Source: Salvelinus alpinus (taxonomy: Eukaryota; Chordata; Actinopteri; Salmoniformes; Salmonidae). Taken from it: DNA of 64,000 bases. The position numbers were made by a program, and so were the translations under genes. The notes beneath the pieces were generated by a model, which searched no databases, was not told the DNA's origin, and saw only the letters and a program-made list of their open reading frames with translations. The stretch lies in contig NC_092098.1 of the NCBI RefSeq assembly GCF_045679555.1, positions 17,373,038 through 17,437,037 of the forward strand. The letters run 5' to 3'. This document shows, one piece after another, positions 38,265-64,000 of this stretch (position 1 is the first letter of the stretch; each line of letters starts with the position of its first letter).

Positions 38265-40025
38265 GACAAATAGCTTGGGGGTTGGTGTGTCTCTGACTGA
38301 AAGACTGTCGAAGGGAAATCAGGTATCTAAAACCTGCCAGAATCTCTGCATCAACTTGCATTTTGTCATTACGAGATGAAGCATTATTATTGTTTTTTTT
38401 ACAATATTACTACTGCAATTGGCTAAGGTTAATAAAATACAGTGAAATAGAAGAAGACAGGTCATAGCAGAGATTATAGTGTCTACTGCATGGGGGGTGT
38501 GGACAGGTTCCCATGATTCCTTGATACACAGGACATGGCAATGGTTACAGAATAGATCATCTCGGTTACCCAGAAGTACAATTATCTTGCGAAAGTTTGT
38601 CATTTACCCTTTTACTTCTGGGGTTAATTCCATTAACAATTGTGATTACCTTTGTACAAAGGAAGGAGGCAAAGTCTCCTCACTCACAAACGAAACTCTC
38701 GGCCAAACTCCTCCCTTCCGCTAATTTCACCTGTGTTTATCATGGCCAATAACCATTTTTTTTTTAAAATGATACAGCCAATTTTAACTTTGTGGCTGTG
38801 GAATCTAGTGGAAACTGTTTATCATCCGCACACAGGCTTGAAAATCACCGCACCAGTTTAAGTACCGCCTTCGTCCAATCCTGATTCGTCCAAATAATCA
38901 AAGACGAAAACCCAAAACCAGGAACTACTGCTGCTCATATCACATAATTCTATGTGAGCCTTGACAGATTCTCACCGTTTCATCTGTCCACGAGAATCTG
39001 TCCACGGGAGATTACAGAATAGAGAGCATACTTTAACATCGGTGAGTGAAATAGTGGCATCCCAGGTTTGTTTCTGAGTGTGAATACTGCTTCCTTTGAA
39101 TCTGTGTTTATTTCTGTATCAGTTTGACTATTGCTGCCATTAAAAACCAAGCCTTGTGTTATCCAGCTTAAACTCTGAGGTATTTCCAAAGGTCTCAAAA
39201 GGAAACAGTCCCGTTTTGTATACAGTTTGAGTTCGAAGACAGGTCTTGGAGCTAAAGCCTGTGTGGAAAGAACACATTTCCACCTCTGAGACTTTAGCAT
39301 CATTCTGGTACAGGAAGCTTATGGCTGTAATTAGTTAAGGAATTGACAAGTTTAAAGTTGAAACGTGTCATGATGTTACATTTCTCAGGTAAACAAAGTA
39401 ATAAGGTTTTATTGCAGCCAGATAAGTAGTTATGGCTCTTATGGCTTGGGAAGCCTCCTCATTCATCTGTTTTCCTTTTTCATGAGGAGGCTGTCTAAAG
39501 CTGTAGATAGTGGACTAAATGTCACCTGGACTGCAGAAAGAAACGCACATTTGTAAGTTGTCAATTTTTTAAATATATATCAAATACAGTGATTAAAATT
39601 ATTTTGACATTACAAAGAAAAACTGTGGAACGGGTCTATGGGAACAGACTTAACCCAGGACAGATGTGTTTTAATACATTTTAATTGTATTGTTAAATCA
39701 AGAGCATAAGTATTACAGTGCTTAAACTGTGTGTGACACATTTGTAATTGACATGAGTAGTCCATCTGTCCCTCATTATTATAATTATTGAAGATTTATT
39801 AGAGTAACAGGTGTCTGCATTTACGAGTGCGATACACAAAAAAAGAAGCAAAACGTGTTTTTATTGTGTATGTGTACAGTAGCCTGAGTTTGGTATTCAG
39901 AAAGCATTCAGTAAAACAATTTTGTAAGTAGATGAGATCCAGTTCAAAACCCATTTATTGATATATCAATATTACCAGTGTAGCGGAGATGATCCGGCAA
40001 GGTTGTTGGTGTAGGGACATTTTTT
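38265..40025. other. No gene seen
   Basis: No convincing exon. A minus-strand frame at 38980-39303 and short frames near 38480-38860 have no recognised domain or splice partners. Confidence 0.35.
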
Positions 40026-40096
40026 ATTTATTTTTTATTTTACCTTTATTTAACTAGGCAAGTCAGTTAAGAACAAATTCTTATTTTTATATCATG
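40026..40096 (-). repeat. SINE 3'-tail fragment, antisense
   Basis: ACCTTTATTTAACTAGGCAA followed by GTCAGTTAAGAACAAATTCT is the reverse complement of the tail of the SINE at 19051-19250. Confidence 0.7.
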
Positions 40097-42225
40097 CAAA
40101 GGCTATTCATGGAACTTACTGAATATTTTTTTTGTAATAATACAGAAGAGTATGTCGAATCTGAATCTGTGCGCCATGTGTCCACTGTAAATGTGGGTTT
40201 GTGTGTTGTTGTTACAGCTTATCAGATCTTGGGCTATTTTATTATTTCCCATAACTGGGTTGTGTATATTTTATTACTCTGTCTGCAGGACCTATCCAAT
40301 ATTCCCTTTTGCTTAACTGTTCCCTGATTGTTCTGCTACTCTGGTAGGTCCTAATTTGATATCACAAATTGGGAAGATGCAGTACTTCTTACAATGAGAT
40401 GATGAGTAGCATAAACTCTTTTGTTCAGTTGGGTTTAATTAAATTATTAGACTCTGAATAGACTTCTCTGAACAGACAGAAATATTCTGTCAATTGTACT
40501 AACATTATTTGTAAAGCGTAGCCTTTATAGAACATGTGACTTAGAGTTCTAGTGAATGAGATGTTATTGGTAGCATCAGGCAACCACAGTACCAGATATT
40601 TTCTTAGAATAGGCTGACAATTTTTGGAAATTATTTCTGCTTGTATGTTGGCCTACTGTACTGAATATTTTTAAGAATTACACTGTTCAGTATTATTTGT
40701 TAGGCTCCAGACCAGGGCATTAGAAAAGACTGGTCAAATGTCATTCATTGTGAACTTTAATTCTAATTTCAATATTTGTCAACATGCCATGAATTGCCAA
40801 CCATGCACAGGAGGTTATAGGCTACATGATACAGGTGACAATAAGGCCTCGATCATATACATAATTGGCAACATTATTACAATGTAGTAATTGGGAGCAA
40901 ACTCATTGACAGCAAACCTTGAACGTATCCGAGTTTCTACACGTCCTGCTCTACCCTCTGTTGGTTACAATGTTTCAATTCACATGGAAGAAACTCGGCA
41001 CTGAAATGAATTACAAACGTTCAAATTCAGAATAATGTGTCCCGAAATGGCATTCAAGTGTCAATAGTCTATTATCCAAACTATTTTCTCACTATATACT
41101 CTTAGTTGTGTGTTGCACAGCCGGTTGCTAATGATGTCGTTAGCTAAGTATTGAGCTACCGACTGACCTACTTTCCCTGTTCACAGCGGCTCAGTCCTGT
41201 TTACAAGGGACTGTCAACGGAGGATGTTGAGTGGTAGAGGAAAACAGACCGAGCATAGACCTGAAAATGATTACTCCTGGAATCTATGTTCTGAATAGGG
41301 ATGTTACTCAAATTGTATTTTGAATAATCTGTATACTGTATAGTCTGTATACACTATGATCTGTTTGCGATGTGCTTGTGGTGAGTCAAGCTTAGGCTAG
41401 TTGGCTCAGTGACTTACACAGTAGGCTGTTGGAAAATGAGTACATTCAAAAGTAAAGTATGGATCTAAAGTCCAGTTTTCAAGGTATGTAAGATTGTAAT
41501 GTCCTTTGCATTTTGTGTCACTCTAGTCTTGTATTAATTAAAACGTACAGTAGGCTATAGGTTGGCAGTTGCTTCCATTTTGGATGGATATATCTTTTGG
41601 CTTCTGCTTTTAATGCCAAGATGTCAACATACAAATAAACTAGGCTAACTATTATACAATGTTCATTTCTATACTTTCTATGTCTATTTTCATAGAGAAG
41701 TGTTATATGTCCTGTGTGTATTTCACAATGTAGTTAATCATTTTCTTAAAAGGCACAATGACAATTCAGCTCACTGGTATAGATTTACAAGTATAGTGTG
41801 TCCTTGCAAGTGAATGAGTTGTCTTTTTTTGAGAGACATCATTTTAAAACCATGTTTACCTTGATTAGAACATAGTGCTTTTGGGACTTTAGATCTCTTC
41901 AATATCCACTGAGTTAGGTAAATCTGCTTTTAGTGTTTTTGCCCCTTAATTGTGGAATAATCTCCAAGGCTCTCTAAAATGTGATGAATTGGTGCCTCTA
42001 GGGCAATTCAACAGGCTGATTGAGGACCTATTTTACTGACGAATGTGTTTGTTTTCTATGATTGTGTTTTGCTTTTCATGTATTGATGTGAATATTGATG
42101 TGTATGTTGATGTGTTTATTGATGTGTGTATTGATGTGGACACAGGGCTCATCTGTGAAAGATAACTTGGTCTCAGTATGACTACCGGTCAAAATAAAGG
42201 TTAAGTAAAATTATTATAAAAGAAT
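40097..42225. other. No gene seen
   Basis: AT-rich, no recognised coding or repeat boundary. A short run of TTGATGTG(T/A) words lies at 42083-42137. Confidence 0.35.
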
Positions 42226-42772
42226 GGGAGTTTCTCCCATTCTTCTCTGCAGATCCTCTCGAGCTTTGTTAGGTTGGATGGGGAGCGTCGCTGCACAGCT
42301 ATTTTCAGGTCTCTCCAGAGATGTTCAAGCCAGGGCTCTGACTGGGCAACTCAAGGACATTCAGAGACTTGTCCCGAAGCCACTGATTCTGACAAGTCTC
42401 CCAGTCCCTGCCGCTGAAAAACATCCCCATAGCAAGATGCTGCCACCACCATGCTTCACTGTAGGGATGGTGCCAGGTTTCCTCTAGATGTAACGCTTGG
42501 CATTCAGGCCAAATAATTCAATCTTGGTTTCATCGGACCAGAGAATCTTGTTTCTCATGGTCTGAGAGTCCTTTAGGTTTCTCTTGGCAAACTCCAAGTA
42601 GGCTGTCATGTGCCTTTTACTCGAGGAGTGGCTTCCGTCTGGCCACTCTACCATAAAGGCCTGATTGGTGGAGTGCTACAGAGACGCCTCTAGCACTGAG
42701 ATGCAGTGCCTTGGACCGCTGCGCCACTCAGGAGAAAAAGAGAGGAGGTCTGAATACTTTACGATTGCACTG
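42226..42772 (-). pseudogene. Tc1 fragment with SINE piece, antisense
   Basis: Antisense match to the transposase of the element at 30738-32260 (GGTCTCTCCAGAGATGTTCA, AGCATGATGCTGCCACCACC-like). At 42690 it is replaced by a 40-bp antisense piece of a tRNA-Leu-like SINE head (GCAGTGCCTTGGACCGCTGC), then ends with a diverged terminal repeat GGTCTGAATACTTTACGATT. Degenerate. Confidence 0.75.
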
Positions 42773-42879
42773 TAGTTTACATGCTAATCAGCTAACCTGT
42801 CTATACAAATTAGACCATTTAGTATAATATTTTTGTATGAAAAAAGTATGTTTTAATGTCACATACACCAGATAGGTGC

Positions 42880-43075
42880 AGTGAAATGTGTTATTTTACA
42901 GGGTTAGCCATAGTAGTACATTGCCCCTGAAGCAAATTAGGGTTAAGTGCATTGCTCAACGGTACATCGGCAGATTTTTAACCTTGTCGGCTTGGGTATT
43001 CAAACCAGCGACCTTTCTGTTTTTGGCCCAGCGCTCTAACCACTTGGCTACCTGCTGTCGTGACATTACGTACAA
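42880..43075 (-). repeat. Salmonid tRNA-derived SINE, antisense
   Basis: The minus strand has a tRNA-like head (CAGCAGGTAGCCAAGTGGTT, AGAGCGCTGGGCC, then a B-box-like GGTTTGAATACC) and a body with AATCTGCCGATGTACC. Same general group as 12483-12655. Confidence 0.7.
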
Positions 43076-43516
43076 CACTGACATTACAGATAACAAACGT
43101 CACATCAATTACATCATTGTCAAGTACAATCAAATCACCCCCCTTAAATGATATCATCAGCCTGAAACATGTCATGTCATATGTGTTTAGTCTCACAATC
43201 TCGTTCCCTTTTTTTCACCGTATGTTTCACTGACACTTCAGCCTAGATTGAATATCCTTATGCCGTCATTGGCTACCTCACACTTCAAGCAAACAACCAA
43301 TTGTTCCTTGACATGATGCAAAGGTGATAATCTCATGGAATTACATCCTTGATGAACACGTAAATAAGTCACTTTGGTTATGAAAGAGTTGAGAGCTGTA
43401 ACCAGCAGCTCCCTCCAAACCATTCTCAGCAGTGATATATATCGACAGGTTTCATAGTTGAAAGATTCTAAGATTAAAGATGGATACTTCAATAAAAATA
43501 ATTACTCTCTGAATCC

Positions 43517-43581
<65 letters not shown>

Positions 43582-44554
43582 CCATTGGCAGTGTGAATAT
43601 GCTATTGCATGGCTTTTCAGTTTGTTTCTTTAATGAAATACACAGTCAAAATCTCCCAGAGATCAAGATAAGAGGTTTTTTGCCTTTTGCAATAGAACAG
43701 GTTTTGGTCATTGTGAGGTTGTTCAGCATGTGTATAGACGAGTTCTAGGAAGATGAAGTCTGACACGTCAATCATTTCTTGCCAGAGTTAGTGAGAAAAG
43801 TAATCTTGTGGCGTGCCTGCCCGAGGTGGTGTATGTTAGTGCAGGCGATGGTCATGAACATCAACTTGGATGTGTATTGCTCTCCTCTGCCGTCGAGTTC
43901 AGGCAGACAATTTAAGATCCGTGCCCCTCAGGGCACATGTGTAACTCCACTTGACAGCTGTAAACCTTGTCTCACTGAACTCAATGCATTCTGGTTGTGG
44001 TGTAATATTCTCACTCAAAGAAGAGTTTCCAGGTAGAAATTCACCATGCACCATGTACAGTAGACCACTAAAATGCATGTGTTGTTCAATGTTTTATTTC
44101 CTTGTATATGAAAGTAAAGGTAGTCCTCTTCGATGGAAGAAGCTCCCCACTGGGCACACACTGGTTGATTCAACATTGTTTCCATGTCATTTCAATGAAA
44201 TTTCATTGAACCAATGTGGAATAGATGCTTAATTGACGTTTGTGCCCAGCGGGTCCAGTCTACTCTACTAGACTTGGTCAGTGTTTTTGTCCAATTGAAG
44301 GAGAAGTAGCGTAGTCCACTGAGCAAATTCCTTGTTCTCAAAGGGACACCCATCCTATCATCTTCTGATTTTAAAATATATTCTTGTGATTTTGTAGTTC
44401 GCTCTCCATCTGTAACCACTTTCTCTCTTTTAAAGGGTATACATCAAGTGTTTGAGGTCTAAGTTGTAAGATATGAACAAGGTGTACAACATCTTGTACT
44501 GTTGTTTTTGTTATTACATCTGGGTAAAAGATTAAATAAATCAGATTATTTTCA
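43076..44554. other. No gene seen
   Basis: Contains the GT microsatellite at 43521. No recognised exon or element otherwise. Confidence 0.35.
43521..43579. repeat. GT microsatellite
   Basis: About 29 uninterrupted GT dinucleotides. Confidence 0.97.
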
Positions 44555-45102
44555 GAATTAAAGGCACACTTAACCAGCATGGATACCACTGCATTCTGCC
44601 GCGATATGCCATCCCATCTGGTTTGCGCTTAGTCTCACTATCATTTGTTTTTCAACTGGACAATAACCCAACACACCTCCAGGCTGTGTAAGGGCTATTT
44701 GACCAAGAAGGAGAGTGATGGAGTGCTGCATCAGATGACCTGGCCTCCACAATCACCCGACCTCAACCCAATTGAGATGGTTTGGGATGAGTTGAACTGC
44801 AGAGTGAAGGAGAAGCAGCCAAGTGCTCAGCATATGTGGGAACTCCTTCAAGACTGTTGGAAAAGCATTCCAGGTGAAGCTGGTTGAGAGAATGCCAAGA
44901 GAGTGCAAAGCTGTCATCAAGGCAAAGGGTGGCTACTTTGAAGAATCTAAAATATATTTTGATTTGGTTAACACTGTTTTGGTTAGTATATGATTCCATA
45001 TGTGTTATTTCATAGTTTTGATGTCTTCACTATTATTATAGAATGCAGAAAATAGTTAAAATAAAGAAAAACCCTTGAATGAGTAGGTGTGTCCAAACTT
45101 TT
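44555..45102 (+). mobile_element. Truncated Tc1-like element
   Basis: Same family as 51457-52886: starts inside the transposase (GGCACACTTAACCAGCATGG), keeps the DNNP-like region as ACAATAACCCAACACACC and ACCTCAACCCAATTGAGATG, and ends in GGTGTGTCCAAACTTTT without the final bases of the repeat. Confidence 0.85.
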
Positions 45103-45697
45103 ATAATTAAAATAAATATATTTCCAAGCCACATACCTCTATTTTAATAGCAGTAATGGTGGATTAGCAAAAAAGGTGTCTCTACCTCTTTGATTTTTGG
45201 GGTCAGTAGAGCTCCTCCATGTTGAATTGTTGTATCCAGGTGGTAATGGATGTTTAACACGCTTCCCTTTAATGCATGCTGTTCACTGTGGAAAATCATG
45301 GCTCATAAATCACAATGAATAATGATGTTTCTTCTGGTAATGTTCACTCACTGAGATTATATTCTCTGAGATATACCCTGGGTTGATAAATAATAGCCTA
45401 TTGTATTTTACAATAAACATGATACTTCTGTATGCATTGTTTTTCACAAGAATAACTTTAAAACGTACACTTGGTCAGAATAGAATTGGAAATAGGATCA
45501 CTTTCAAGTACCTTTTGGGATGTGCTTAAGTGTGAATAAGAGAATACTGCGGGGCAACACTGTTGCTGTGTGTATTACAGTAATGACACTTGAATGAAAC
45601 TGCAGATGAATCAAGTTACAGTAATTAACGGATTATCGGATGTATGAGTAATAGGCCTAGATTTTTCCCAAGCCCACATTCTTATTGTTCTCCACAG
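45103..45697. other. No gene seen; flank of the first mapped npas2 exon
   Basis: AT-rich intronic-looking sequence ending in a pyrimidine-rich tract and AG at 45696-45697. Confidence 0.35.
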
Positions 45698-45843
45698 GTT
45701 TTGGTGTTTCTGTGGTGGACTCCAGGAAGAGGTGGGCAGCAGCAGCAGGTGATCATTAGCTTTTTCCTGGGAGCTTCAGCGCAGCTAGCGCAGATGGGAT
45801 ACATCAGACTTCAGATAGGGCCTGGCTGGGAGAGGGAGTGAGA

Positions 45844-64000
<18,157 letters not shown>

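Noticed and set aside
42221..42244. Perfect hairpin AAGAATGGGAG/CTCCCATTCTT as a terminator or miRNA
   Set aside because: Half of it is ordinary transposase sequence of a Tc1 fragment; the match arises at the truncation junction and is too short for a pre-miRNA.

Overview
The window is vertebrate nuclear DNA, almost certainly from a salmonid fish. It holds many Tc1/mariner copies of salmonid type (including the lineage from which Sleeping Beauty was rebuilt), salmonid tRNA-derived SINEs, fish L2/jockey-group LINEs and solo LTRs. The only convincing host gene is a circadian bHLH-PAS transcription factor on the plus strand. Conceptual splicing gives the bHLH, PAS-A and the start of PAS-B of NPAS2 (a CLOCK paralogue). 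The gene continues past the right edge.

Layout. 1-5 kb: intergenic repeats (Tc1 remnant, DIRS-type gag fragment, deleted Passport-like Tc1, LINE). 5.3-6.4 kb: two fold-back palindromes, then a CpG-containing stretch ending in a strong splice donor; this may be the npas2 promoter and noncoding exon 1. 6.4-45.7 kb: no convincing host exon; if exon 1 is right this is one 39-kb intron packed with repeats. It includes a 1-kb fold-back split by a solo LTR, two hAT elements with 8-bp target duplications, an almost full-length antisense LINE (20.3-23.6 kb), and a nested stack at 25.0-32.4 kb: an L2-type LINE whose RT motif is split by a Sleeping-Beauty-like Tc1, itself hit by two solo LTRs, with a second Tc1 in the LINE 3' UTR and another LTR in ORF1. 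45.7-64.0 kb: npas2 exons, with introns holding further Tc1 elements, SINEs, a LINE inserted in a LINE, and a 1.5-kb solo LTR.

Working together. npas2 is the only gene expected to serve the host: its protein pairs with BMAL1 and drives E-box genes. Two transposases (Sleeping-Beauty-like at 28.4-29.4 kb, Passport-like at 55.2-56.2 kb) keep 340-codon open frames and their DDE residues. The first sits in an element whose terminal repeat has been split; the second has nearly perfect ends. Everything else recognised as mobile is truncated, frameshifted, non-autonomous or reduced to a solo LTR.

Limits: no alignment, RNA or database search was possible. Exon borders rest on frame, GT-AG rules and remembered NPAS2/CLOCK protein sequence; repeat families are named from remembered features, and percentage identities are not given unless counted by eye.
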